Shown: positions 1 through 8,093, counted from the first letter of the stretch. The stretch: 13,987 nucleotides of DNA from Saprospiraceae bacterium (GCA_020628755.1 JAHDEQ010000117.1:1-13987), one strand, 5' to 3'. Notes: generated from the sequence alone by a model not told the origin. Program-made: numbers and translations.

Positions 1-65
1 CTTTACTAACCGCAATCCTCTCCCTAGGTTTAGGAAAGTCCTTAGCAAATTATAACATTGGTTAA
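1..65 (+). CDS. Possible 3' end of an upstream gene (partial)
   Basis: Reading from base 3 gives an open frame of 20 codons ending in TAA at 63-65, with a hydrophobic, Gly/Leu-rich start and the ending LANYNIG. It could be the C-terminus of a protein that starts outside the window. A second frame, from base 2, is also open until a nearby stop and gives a basic peptide, so the choice is uncertain. No family can be named from so few residues. Confidence 0.25.
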   Translation, partial: LLTAILSLGLGKSLANYNIG

Positions 66-166
66 ACTTTGTTTAAAATCGCTTTCAGATATGTGCCTTT
101 ACTTGTAATAGTTGTTTTAATGTTGTTATTTTGAATATCGAAATCTAATAAGAATATTAAACTATA

Positions 167-742
167 ATGAGATTTTTGTTTTTTGCTATCATTTGTTGCT
201 TTGCCATAAGCCCTGTTGTTGCACAAGATGCAGCAACCATACAATGGATGACTTGGGAAGAAGCCCAAGAAAAAACGAAAGAAGAACCCCGAAAGATTTT
301 TGTTGATATTTATACCAACTGGTGTGGCTGGTGCAAAAAAATGGATAAGGCGACTTTTCAAAAACCGCACATTGCCCAATATATGAACGAAAACTACTAC
401 GCTGTAAAGTTCAATGCCGAACAAAAAGATCCTATCTTTTTCAATGGCAAAGAGTACAAATACGTCAAACAAGGTCGTCGAGGTTATCACGAACTCGCTT
501 TTGCCATTACACGTGGCCAACTCAGCTACCCAACTATTGTTTTTATTGATGAAGAATTAGAGGTCATTCAGCCAATTCCTGGTTTTCGTGACCCAATGGA
601 GTTTGAAATGATGATGACTTATTTTGGCTTTGACCAGCACAAGGCTACGCCTTGGCCTGTTTATCAAAAAAATTACGAGCCTCTACGCAAAAGCAAAGCT
701 CGTATGGTGAAAAAAGCCAATCCTGAAGACGATTGTCCGTAA
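167..742 (+). CDS. Exported thioredoxin-fold protein with CGWC active site
   Basis: A 191-residue thioredoxin-family protein of the small secreted type (Thioredoxin_7/DUF255-like), expected to act as a disulfide reductase or isomerase outside the cytoplasm. Residues 1-19 form a signal peptide: a short basic start, a hydrophobic core, and SPVVA before the likely cleavage site. The mature protein has the active site WCGWC with Cys53 and Cys56 after a beta strand (KIFVDIYT), and the expected cis-proline at Pro122 in SYPTIVF. About 35 residues follow the fold, basic and ending in a further Cys (residue 190), which is not usual for a minimal thioredoxin. The gene converges with a paralogue on the other strand with only 27 bp between stop codons. 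Its substrate cannot be told from the sequence. The fold call is firm; the physiological role is inferred. Confidence 0.88.
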   Translation: MRFLFFAIICCFAISPVVAQDAATIQWMTWEEAQEKTKEEPRKIFVDIYTNWCGWCKKMDKATFQKPHIAQYMNENYYAVKFNAEQKDPIFFNGKEYKYVKQGRRGYHELAFAITRGQLSYPTIVFIDEELEVIQPIPGFRDPMEFEMMMTYFGFDQHKATPWPVYQKNYEPLRKSKARMVKKANPEDDCP

Positions 743-769
743 AATTTTAGAATTTAGACTCCAAATCTT

Positions 770-1240
770 TTATTTTCGATTTTTCAATTCTGCTAAAAAA
801 CCTTGTGGTTTTTTATAACCCGAAATGATTTTTTCTACCTCTAGGTTTTTATTTAAAATCACAAATGAAGGATAATTTTTTTTACCATTAAGGAAAAAAT
901 CAGCTAACTCATGCTGATTTTTACTGGTATCGCTCTGTCCATTATATACTTTGTTATGAAAAGTTATCGCCTTTTTCGATTTTGCGTCTAATCCTACTGT
1001 ATAAAAATTGGAGTTCAGATAATCTACCAAAACAGGATCTTTAAAGGTTTTTTTCTCCATAATTTCGCACCAGCCACAACCTTCCGTATATACATTAACC
1101 AATATCCGTTTGGGATTTTCTTCATTTTGTGCCAAAGCTTCTTCAAAATCTGACCATTTGATCGTATCTAATGCAGTAAAACTCATCAAAAATCCTATCA
1201 ACATAAAGAATCCAAAACCAAGCAAAACTTTTTTCATCAA
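770..1240 (-). CDS. Exported or membrane-anchored thioredoxin-fold protein with CGWC active site
   Basis: A 156-residue thioredoxin-family protein related to the one at 167-742. Residues 1-23 carry two lysines and then a hydrophobic stretch (VLLGFGFFMLIGFLMSF), read as a signal peptide or N-terminal anchor; no lipobox cysteine is present. The active site is GCGWC with Cys55 and Cys58, and the cis-proline is Pro124 in NYPSFVI. Shared landmarks with the neighbour are YT..CGWC, TF..P, the HELA motif before the cis-proline, and a final I.GY or I.GF segment. The frame begins with two Met codons; either could be the start. It lacks the basic C-terminal tail of its paralogue. The gene is divergent from the prenyltransferase gene at 1304, with 63 bp between starts. 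Confidence 0.87.
   Translation of the reverse strand: MMKKVLLGFGFFMLIGFLMSFTALDTIKWSDFEEALAQNEENPKRILVNVYTEGCGWCEIMEKKTFKDPVLVDYLNSNFYTVGLDAKSKKAITFHNKVYNGQSDTSKNQHELADFFLNGKKNYPSFVILNKNLEVEKIISGYKKPQGFLAELKNRK
795..814. terminator. Terminator-shaped hairpin inside the 3' end of the second thioredoxin gene
   Basis: AAAAAACC and GGTTTTTT form a perfect 8-bp inverted repeat around a TTGT loop. It lies within the last codons of the - strand thioredoxin gene and about 50 bases past the stop of the + strand thioredoxin gene. It could stop + strand transcripts, with the T-run forming the 3' arm. Only two G-C pairs support it, and it encodes a Lys-Lys-Pro stretch, so chance is a real alternative. 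Confidence 0.25.
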
Positions 1241-1303
1241 ATTCTATTTTATTTAGTAACGATTTAGAGTGTCATTGTGTTTTATAAATCTTAATTTTCA
1301 ACA

Positions 1304-1873
1304 TTGCATATTTCAAAAAAGAGAATAGTAGTAGGTGTTGCTGGTTCAAGCGGTTCAATTTATGCCAAAGTGTTATTTGACCGATTGCAGCAACTTAGCC
1401 CTCAATGGGACAAAGTAGGTGTTGTCATGAGCACCAATGCGCAATTCAATTGGAAATTAGAATTGGGCAATGAATCTTACCAAGATTATCCCTTTGATTT
1501 TTACGAAAAAAAAGACTTCATGGCTCCCTTTGCATCGGGTTCGGCACGTTACGAAACCATGATTGTGTGTCCTTGTTCTATGGGAATGCTCGCACGCATC
1601 GCTGCGGGCATTTCGGACGACCTCATGACCCGCGCCGCCGATGTCATCTTAAAAGAACGCCGCCGACTTATACTTATTCCACGAGACACGCCACTCAGTT
1701 TGATTCACATTAACAATATGAAAACCATTACCGAAGCTGGCGGTATTATTTGTCCTGCTTCGCCTTCTTTTTATAGTAATCCTCCTGATTTTGAAGCACT
1801 TGTAGCCACCGTTATTGATAGAGTTTTGGATTTAGCAGGTTTTGATGTTCGTACTTTTCGGTGGGGTGAATAA
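1304..1873 (+). CDS. ubiX: Flavin prenyltransferase, UbiX/Pad1 family
   Basis: Transfers a dimethylallyl group to reduced FMN to make prenylated FMN, the cofactor of UbiD-family decarboxylases. In a Bacteroidota, which normally make menaquinone, the partner would be a UbiD-type decarboxylase of quinone or aromatic acid metabolism (inference; none is in this window). The 189 residues match the family length. Near the N-terminus is the Gly/Ser FMN-binding loop VGVAGSSGSIYA; later come PCSMGMLARIAAGISDDL, the RAADVILKERR helix, the phosphate-binding LILIPRDTPL and the IH.NNM stretch. The start must be the TTG at 1304: an in-frame TAA lies at 1292-1294, and the first in-frame ATG is well inside the domain, beyond the FMN loop. 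It ends 14 bp from the convergent membrane protein gene. Confidence 0.92.
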   Translation: MHISKKRIVVGVAGSSGSIYAKVLFDRLQQLSPQWDKVGVVMSTNAQFNWKLELGNESYQDYPFDFYEKKDFMAPFASGSARYETMIVCPCSMGMLARIAAGISDDLMTRAADVILKERRRLILIPRDTPLSLIHINNMKTITEAGGIICPASPSFYSNPPDFEALVATVIDRVLDLAGFDVRTFRWGE

Positions 1874-1887
1874 TTGGTTTTCAAAAC

Positions 1888-2349
1888 TCATTTCATCGCT
1901 TCATTTATCGAAACAACCATCTCTTTTACAGGATAATTGTTATCGGATAAGACATAGATTTTTCCTGCTCGTTCTTCGACAACCAAAAGATAAGTCGTAT
2001 CACGAATAATTTGTGGACTCAAATGTGAAGACTGAAAATCTTGTTTTAAATATACCCTTTTAAGTTCCTTTAAAGGGATTTCTTCGCCTTCGATTTTCAA
2101 GTGCATTTGACTCAATTCAACCGCTTGCAAATGCCGCTGATTGAGCAAACTAAAAATAGCGACACTCATACAAATCATTATTCCAAATAGACTCATCAAA
2201 AAAACTAAATTCTTTAAATTACGATTTTTGTAACCTACCTCCTTCTTGGATAAATAAATAGCTAAACCTATCAGCGCAATCGCCAAAAGAATAGGTAAAA
2301 TAATTGTCGAAAAATATCCAGTATCGCTGGCTTGGTAAATTGTAGGCAT
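1888..2349 (-). CDS. Small membrane protein with two transmembrane helices, unknown function
   Basis: No family recognised. The 153-residue protein has two hydrophobic helices at about residues 12-33 and 47-69, separated by a short basic loop (KKEVGYKNRNLK) that by the positive-inside rule should be cytoplasmic. This puts the roughly 84-residue C-terminal domain outside the cytoplasm or, with the opposite topology, inside. That domain has alternating beta-like stretches (MHLKIEGEEIPLKEL, TTYLLVVEERAGKIYVL) resembling small PH-like membrane protein domains, but this is only an impression. It is convergent with ubiX and divergent from the McrB-like gene, so it is probably transcribed alone, from the repeat-filled spacer at 2350-2497. 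Confidence 0.7.
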   Translation of the reverse strand: MPTIYQASDTGYFSTIILPILLAIALIGLAIYLSKKEVGYKNRNLKNLVFLMSLFGIMICMSVAIFSLLNQRHLQAVELSQMHLKIEGEEIPLKELKRVYLKQDFQSSHLSPQIIRDTTYLLVVEERAGKIYVLSDNNYPVKEMVVSINEAMK

Positions 2350-2355
2350 TTTTTT

Positions 2356-2437
2356 CGTGTTTGTGTGTCGAAGTGTTTACGTGTTTGTGTACGTGATTTG
2401 ACATAAAGACACAAACACATCGGTACATCGACACAAA
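2356..2437. repeat. GTGTTTGTGT direct and inverted repeat cluster in a divergent spacer
   Basis: CGTGTTTGTGT occurs twice as a direct repeat (2356-2366 and 2380-2390, period 24). The inverted form ACACAAACAC lies at 2409-2418. The stem 2381-2390 with 2409-2418 is 10 perfect base pairs around an 18-base loop, and pairing can be extended imperfectly to 2360-2392 with 2408-2437 (TTTGTGTGTCG against CGACACAAA). It sits between the divergent starts at 2349 and 2498, so it is not a simple terminator. It could be a dispersed palindromic element or a regulatory site for either gene. Confidence 0.6.
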
Positions 2438-2473
2438 ATTCAACTCAATGTCTTACTTTCTCTTAAATTCTAC

Positions 2474-2481
2474 TATTTTTG
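2474..2481 (+). promoter_or_regulatory. Candidate -7 element for the McrB-like gene
   Basis: TATTTTTG matches the Bacteroidota -7 consensus TAnnTTTG and lies 16 bases before the ATG at 2498. No TTG -33 element is seen at the expected 17-23 bp upstream, so support is only partial; in an A/T-rich spacer this motif can arise by chance. Confidence 0.3.
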
Positions 2482-2497
2482 GAACGATTAATTTCAA

Positions 2498-4432
2498 ATG
2501 AATATGTACGAACGTGTTGAAGTCAACTATTGGTTGTTCCAATCCAATCCTCAAATTTTTCAATTACGGGAGGCTTTGCGAGCAGGCTTGTTGTTTTCTT
2601 TTCCAGTAAAACAACATCAAAAGAAAATTGTAGAAGGAGACCGTATCATTCTATGGCAAACGGGTACTTTTGCCGGTGTGTATGCGCTTGGGACAGTCGT
2701 GTCCCAAGTGGGCGAAGGCACGATTCCTTTAGAGGAGGCCATTTTTTTTAAGCAAGAGCCCGAAAATATTCCTCGTGTTTATATCCGAATAGATTATAAT
2801 TTATGGAATAAACCCATCACTAAAGAGGTCATTCCCAATAGCAAGTCCTTTGAGCGATTTTATGCGGGCTTGCCTGGTACCAATTATAAGGCTACGGAGC
2901 AGCACTACAACGAAATTGTGAGTTTGATTGAGCAATATGACTTGATTAATGAGCCTGTCGAAGAATATGTCGTTCAAAAATCGGCGCACTTTCCCTTAAA
3001 CTTGATTTTGCATGGCCCGCCTGGTACTGGAAAAACTTATTTATCGGTCAATTATGCCTTGGCTATCATCGAAAATCGCAGCCTCGAAGAACTCATGTAC
3101 GAGGATAGAAATATACTTCGTGCTCGATTTGACGATTATATGGAAGCTGGAATCATACATTATGTGACCTTTCATCAATCCATGACTTACGAGGATTTTG
3201 TGGAAGGTATAAAGCCGCAAGTGGATGAAAACAAGCAAGTTAACTACGTGGTTGAAAATGGAATTTTCAAGCGTGTTTGCCTCGAAGCCAAACGAGATTT
3301 GGTCGAAAGTCTGATGAATCAAATGCCCAAACAAGAGTTGCGTATTGACTACAATCAATTGTATAAAGCCTTTACGGCTTATTTACGAAGCAATGATTTT
3401 AATAGTTTTTTGACTCCAAAAGGCAAGAAAATCATGTTGCATAAAATTGTGCGATTTGGCAATATCTCGGTACGTTCGGAGAATAGTTTTACGGTTTATA
3501 CTTTGTCAAAAAATAGCTTGCGCAAAATGTATAAAACCTTTCCAACTTTACAGGGAATTGAAAATGTAGATGATGCTATTCGCAATGTCATCGGCACTGT
3601 AAATGTACAAGCCTACACGGCTGTTTTTAATGAATTGAAAAAATTTGAAGGCCATTATATTCAACAATTACTCAAGGCAAAAGAAGAATTGGAAGTCAAT
3701 GATGAGGCCGTTCAGGAATTTGATTTGAATAGTATTGCTTACGCTGCCCAACTCAATGCACGCAAACACGTTTTCATCATTGATGAAATCAACCGAGGCA
3801 ACATCGCTGCCATTTTTGGTGAATTGATTACTTTGATAGAGCCCGATAAACGAGAAGGACAAGAAGAGGGTCTGAATGTGATTTTGCCGTATTCCAAACA
3901 ATGGTTTACTGTGCCTCCTAATTTGCACCTGATTTGTACTATGAATACTGCCGACCGAAGTGTGGATACGATGGACTTGGCCTTGCGCCGACGTTTTACT
4001 TTTGTTGAAGTTGGGCCTCGTGCCAATATACTCAAAGAGGAAGGCCGCCGACCTGCCGAGCTTGGTGTTGATTTAGAAAAATTGTTGAATGCTATGAATC
4101 GCCGTATCAAAGCCCTGATAGGTCGAGAGTATTGTTTGGGTCATGCTTTTTTAATGCACGTTTATACGCTGGATGATTTGAGGGAAGCTTTTGCGACTAA
4201 GATTATTCCACTACTTCAAGAGTATTTTTATGGCGATTATTCCAAAATTGGTTTGATATTGGGTAATGAATTTTTCTCTAAAAAAGGAGCAGGTTCTAAA
4301 AATATTTTTGCAGATTTTGACCACGAAATTGCCCAAGAATGGGAAGAGCATAGCTTGCTCGAATTTGTACCTATGGAGTCTTTAAAAGAAGGTGCTTTTA
4401 TCAGAATTTATGATAAAAAATTTGAGGCTTGA
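2498..4432 (+). CDS. EVE domain fused to McrB-type AAA+ NTPase, without an adjacent McrC
   Basis: A 644-residue protein. Residues 1 to about 148 are an EVE (PUA-like) domain: YWLFQSNP at the start and GDRIILWQTG..AGVYALGTVVSQ later, the kind of pocket that in the EVE family reads modified bases. Residues 165-505 are a McrB-type AAA+ motor: Walker A GPPGTGKT (173-180), FHQSMTYEDFVEGIKP (225-240), Walker B VFIIDEIN (425-432), the McrB GTP-specificity signature MNTADRS (482-488) and the arginine-rich LRRRF (496-500). A helical lid follows. Between GIFKRVCLEAK (255-265) and Walker B there are about 155 residues where E. coli McrB has only about ten; this insert resembles the extra segment of many McrB homologues. 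McrB normally drives the McrC nuclease in type IV restriction of modified DNA, but the next gene is smc on the other strand. Function as restriction or other defence is therefore inferred. Confidence 0.88.
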   Translation: MNMYERVEVNYWLFQSNPQIFQLREALRAGLLFSFPVKQHQKKIVEGDRIILWQTGTFAGVYALGTVVSQVGEGTIPLEEAIFFKQEPENIPRVYIRIDYNLWNKPITKEVIPNSKSFERFYAGLPGTNYKATEQHYNEIVSLIEQYDLINEPVEEYVVQKSAHFPLNLILHGPPGTGKTYLSVNYALAIIENRSLEELMYEDRNILRARFDDYMEAGIIHYVTFHQSMTYEDFVEGIKPQVDENKQVNYVVENGIFKRVCLEAKRDLVESLMNQMPKQELRIDYNQLYKAFTAYLRSNDFNSFLTPKGKKIMLHKIVRFGNISVRSENSFTVYTLSKNSLRKMYKTFPTLQGIENVDDAIRNVIGTVNVQAYTAVFNELKKFEGHYIQQLLKAKEELEVNDEAVQEFDLNSIAYAAQLNARKHVFIIDEINRGNIAAIFGELITLIEPDKREGQEEGLNVILPYSKQWFTVPPNLHLICTMNTADRSVDTMDLALRRRFTFVEVGPRANILKEEGRRPAELGVDLEKLLNAMNRRIKALIGREYCLGHAFLMHVYTLDDLREAFATKIIPLLQEYFYGDYSKIGLILGNEFFSKKGAGSKNIFADFDHEIAQEWEEHSLLEFVPMESLKEGAFIRIYDKKFEA

Positions 4433-4478
4433 TAGTCTTTGTATTACAGAGAAAATACGGAGGTTCAAAGAGCTTGCG

Positions 4479-7400
4479 CTAAGTCACGGCTACGCTTAAT
4501 TTGCTCGTATCGTCCAACTCTCTAAAATCAACCGCACTTACACCCGAAACACCTTGCTCGGCCATATATACTCCATAAATGACATCTACGGCTGACATTG
4601 TTTGCTTGTTGTGTGTTACGATAATGAACTGCGAATCTTTGGAGAATTTTTTGATAATTTTATTGAATTTATCAATATTAGCATCATCCAAAGGTGCATC
4701 TACCTCATCAAAAATACAGAAAGGCGCGGGTTTGAGCAGGTACAGCGAAAAGAGCAAGGCTGTAGCTGTTAGCGTTTTTTCGCCACCCGACAATTGCGAA
4801 ATGGATTGAGGACGTTTACCTTTTGGCTTGGCAGTAATTTTGATTTTGGATTCGAGCGGATCTTCAGGATCTTCGAGTATAAGGTCGCAAGTATCGTCTT
4901 CAGTAAACAAACTTCGGAAGACTTCCTTGAAGTAAACTCGAACTTGATCAAATGCTTTGATAAAATGCTCCGTAGCCGTTTCTTCTATTTCTTTTATAGT
5001 GTCGAGCAAAGTCGCTTTGGCATCGAGAATATCTTGGCGTTGGGTCGTAATGGTATCAAAACGCTCCTTCATTTCGTCATAGGCTTCTACTGCCATTGGA
5101 TTGATTTCGCCATAATTGTCGAGGCGATTGCGAAGGCGGCCAACCTTAACATCTAGCTCTTCTTTTGCAAGTTTAGATGTCGGTTCTTGATTGATAATTT
5201 CGTTGATTTGAACACCAAATTCTACATTAAGACGCTCTCCTACGCTCGTCAATTGGAGTTTTATATCAGTTAATTTATCTTTTAAATTATTGATTAGAAT
5301 TTGAGCGTCTTGGTTTTTGCGGTTGATTTTGCGAAGCTGGTCTTCAATTTCATTGATACCTCCACGCGCTTTGAAGTAAGATTGTTCGGCTGTCGTAAGC
5401 GAGGCTTCTTTTTCTTTTTTGGCTTCGTATTTTAGGATTAATTCTGCCGTTATTTGCTTTATTTTATCGGTAAATTCATCTAACTCTGTACCTGTATTGC
5501 CAATGGATTGGAGAGCTATATCGAGTTTGGAGATGGTTTCTTGCAACTGATTTTCACGAAAAGAAAGCTCTCGTTGATAAGAACTGACTTTGTTTTGTTG
5601 CTTGATAAAATTGATGTTCTTTTCATTAAAATTTGTCGAAGCATTGCTCAATGCTTCGGCTACTTTACGAAACGAACCGTCAGTGTTTTGGATAGCTTCT
5701 TTTACAACCTGAACTGCTTTGTTTTTTGCAAGCAACTCTTTATCAATATGAGCTACTTTATTGGTTAAATCCTGAATGGATTGTTCTGAATTTTTCTTCT
5801 TTTCATCGAAGTCCGAAATGATAGAAGCTGCATTTTCGATGCGGGCGGCAATTGTTGCTTTTTCTTGCAACAATTGGTTCAATTGCCTTTTTTCTTGTTC
5901 AATCTGAGGAGTCGTAATTTCACCTTCTAACTTTTCTAAATCCGCTTTTATACTATATAGTTGAGCTGATAATTTGCTTTCCTCTTTTTCAATTTTTTTA
6001 ATTGAAACTTCAAGGACTTCTAAATTCTTCTTTCGGCCAATACGCTTGCCTTCAAACAAACCAATCGAACCACCAGAAATACTGTATTTTTTTTGAATAA
6101 AACGACCACTTTTTGATAATAAAGTGATGTTGTTTTCAACCTGCGTACTCGTCAAATCCTCATTGTCTGTAACCAATACATTTTCGAGTAAAAAAGAACA
6201 TAAATTAAGGTATTCTTTGTCCGTTTCAATCAGGTCAATAGCCAATTTGGTTTCGGGTAGCATGACCATCGGCGGTACATAATCTTTGAAAGCACTCAGG
6301 ATAAAAAAGTTGGCTTTTCCTTTTTGTGTTTTACTCAATAATTGAATTGCAGATTTGGCATCTTCGATGGTTTCTACCACATAATAATTGAGGTAGGGTT
6401 CGAGATAATTCTCTATAGCAACCCGATATTCTTCTTTACAATAAATAAGGTCAGAAAGCAAGGGCGTATCTTTTTTCCAATCCTTGGTGCTACTCAAAAA
6501 ACGGATAGATTCGGGAAAACCTTCGAGGTTGTCCACCATACTTTTGGTAAGGTTGTACTCATTGCGAAGCGCATCAAGTTTACGATTTTTTTCAACGATT
6601 TTTTGTTGAAGTTCTTCCGATTTTTCTTGTGCTTTTCGAATAGCTTCTTGTCGTTTGGTCTCTTCTGTTTCTAATTTTTCGATACCTGCCAAAAAGGTCT
6701 TTTCTTTGGCTTCGATGCCCGAAAAGGTTGTATTTAAATCTTTTTGTTCGTTTTTTCTTGCCGTTATATCAGACAAGTTACGCTCCAAATCAGCTTGTAA
6801 ATTGCTGATTTGATTGGAGTGAATGGCTTTTTCTTTTTCTAAGTTAAAAACCTCACGTTCAAGACTTTGTTGTTTGCCTACTACATCGTCAAGGTCGGTT
6901 TTAAGGAGATTATGATCTTCCTTTATTTTTTTGAGACTTGCCTCTACTTCATCGAGTTGTTTTTCGAGTTCGGCTTCGAGAGTTTTTTCCTCGTTAAGTT
7001 GTGAGCGATAGCGCACAATATCTTCTTCGAGTTGGGTTTTTCGGGAACGAGAAGTTTTGATTTCAGTTGAAAGTTTGACTTGATTTTCTTCGATAAACTG
7101 AATGCGCTGTTCAAAGATTTTCTTGTCATTTTCCATCCCTCTAATGTTGCCCACTAGGCTGTTTAAATCTCTTTGTCGGTCAGAAAGTGCTTTTTCTTTA
7201 TCGAGATTTGCTTTCTTTTCGTTTTCGAGTTGGGCTTCGAGTTGGCGGCTTTCAATTTCTGTTTTTCGATAAGTATCTAACTCCGTTTCAAGTTTTGATT
7301 TAAGCGTATTTTGAGAAACTTTGATGTCCCTCAATTTTAGGATAGCCAAATCAATACTAAGGTCTTTGTATTGTTGTTTGATTTCGTAAAATCGCTTGGT

Positions 7401-8033
7401 GCGCTTGGCTTGTTTTTCGAGCGATTTGAGATTGTTGTCAATCTCAAAAAGCAAATCTTCGATACGATCGAGGTCGGCCGAGGTGCTTTTGAGCTTGTTG
7501 AGGGTTTCTCGCTTGCGTTTTTTATACTTAGAAATACCTGCCGCTTGCTCGAACATCTGACGGCGCGAATTGTCTTTGTCGTTGAGCAAATCATCAACCA
7601 TTCCTAGCGAAATAATCGCATAAGAATTGGAACCAATACCTGTATCTAAAAATAGAGAAGTAATATCTTTGAGGCGGCAAGGTACATTATTAAGGCGGTA
7701 TTCACTCTCTCCTGTTCGGTACAGGATTCGAGTAATTTTGACGGTTTGATAGTCGGTAGGAAGTATATTTTTGGTATTCTCAAAAGTCAAAGCAACGGAA
7801 GCCATTCCTGAGGACTTTCGTTTTTTAGAGCCATTGAAAATGACGCTAGACATTTTCTCTAGGCGCAATTCTTTACTTTTCTGCTCTCCCAAGACCCAAC
7901 GAATTGCATCTACGACATTGGACTTGCCCGAACCATTCGGCCCTACAATCCCAATGATATCTTCATTGAAATTGATAACAGTTTCGTTGGCGAAACTTTT
8001 GAACCCTTTAAGTTCTAGGCTTTTTAATCTCAT
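4479..8033 (-). CDS. smc: Chromosome segregation protein SMC
   Basis: Full-length structural maintenance of chromosomes ATPase, 1184 residues, the usual bacterial size. It dimerises through a hinge and organises and helps segregate the chromosome, normally with ScpA and ScpB, neither of which is here. The N-terminal head has MRLKSLELKGFKSF and Walker A GPNGSGKS (31-38). A long coiled coil runs from about 165 to 500, rich in E, K, Q and L. The hinge is about 500-665, with a Gly-rich end (SISGGSIGLFEGK). The returning coil reaches about 1070. The C-terminal head has the ABC signature LSGGEKT (1081-1087), Walker B CIFDE (1106-1110) and the D-loop region APLDD. It converges with the McrB-like gene over a 46-bp gap with no clear terminator. 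Upstream is a 121-bp gap to the kinase gene; read-through from that cluster is possible. Confidence 0.97.
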   Translation of the reverse strand: MRLKSLELKGFKSFANETVINFNEDIIGIVGPNGSGKSNVVDAIRWVLGEQKSKELRLEKMSSVIFNGSKKRKSSGMASVALTFENTKNILPTDYQTVKITRILYRTGESEYRLNNVPCRLKDITSLFLDTGIGSNSYAIISLGMVDDLLNDKDNSRRQMFEQAAGISKYKKRKRETLNKLKSTSADLDRIEDLLFEIDNNLKSLEKQAKRTKRFYEIKQQYKDLSIDLAILKLRDIKVSQNTLKSKLETELDTYRKTEIESRQLEAQLENEKKANLDKEKALSDRQRDLNSLVGNIRGMENDKKIFEQRIQFIEENQVKLSTEIKTSRSRKTQLEEDIVRYRSQLNEEKTLEAELEKQLDEVEASLKKIKEDHNLLKTDLDDVVGKQQSLEREVFNLEKEKAIHSNQISNLQADLERNLSDITARKNEQKDLNTTFSGIEAKEKTFLAGIEKLETEETKRQEAIRKAQEKSEELQQKIVEKNRKLDALRNEYNLTKSMVDNLEGFPESIRFLSSTKDWKKDTPLLSDLIYCKEEYRVAIENYLEPYLNYYVVETIEDAKSAIQLLSKTQKGKANFFILSAFKDYVPPMVMLPETKLAIDLIETDKEYLNLCSFLLENVLVTDNEDLTSTQVENNITLLSKSGRFIQKKYSISGGSIGLFEGKRIGRKKNLEVLEVSIKKIEKEESKLSAQLYSIKADLEKLEGEITTPQIEQEKRQLNQLLQEKATIAARIENAASIISDFDEKKKNSEQSIQDLTNKVAHIDKELLAKNKAVQVVKEAIQNTDGSFRKVAEALSNASTNFNEKNINFIKQQNKVSSYQRELSFRENQLQETISKLDIALQSIGNTGTELDEFTDKIKQITAELILKYEAKKEKEASLTTAEQSYFKARGGINEIEDQLRKINRKNQDAQILINNLKDKLTDIKLQLTSVGERLNVEFGVQINEIINQEPTSKLAKEELDVKVGRLRNRLDNYGEINPMAVEAYDEMKERFDTITTQRQDILDAKATLLDTIKEIEETATEHFIKAFDQVRVYFKEVFRSLFTEDDTCDLILEDPEDPLESKIKITAKPKGKRPQSISQLSGGEKTLTATALLFSLYLLKPAPFCIFDEVDAPLDDANIDKFNKIIKKFSKDSQFIIVTHNKQTMSAVDVIYGVYMAEQGVSGVSAVDFRELDDTSKLSVAVT

Positions 8034-8093
8034 ACTTTTGCTCGTATTTCTTGTTAAATTGAAAAATCAAATATCATTTTAACAATCAGCCTG

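Noticed and set aside
62..520. 152-codon open frame antisense to the first thioredoxin gene
   Set aside because: It lies opposite a gene with a clear signal peptide and active site; it has no family features and its Phe-rich composition is typical of antisense shadows.
1877..1887. GTTTT-C-AAAAC palindrome between ubiX and the membrane protein gene as a bidirectional terminator
   Set aside because: The stem has only five pairs, four of them A-T, and no separate T-tract, so it is too weak to call.
2219..2443. Reading frame on the - strand across the repeat-filled spacer, rich in His, Thr and Val
   Set aside because: It overlaps the membrane protein gene in another frame, and its composition (HVHKHVNTSTHKHEK) is a direct product of the GTGTTTGTGT repeats.
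4479..8033. Possible SMC-like defence protein (Wadjet or similar) next to the McrB-like gene
   Set aside because: Length, heads, hinge and signature are those of the housekeeping chromosomal SMC, no JetA/B/D-type genes are present, and the two genes are convergent.
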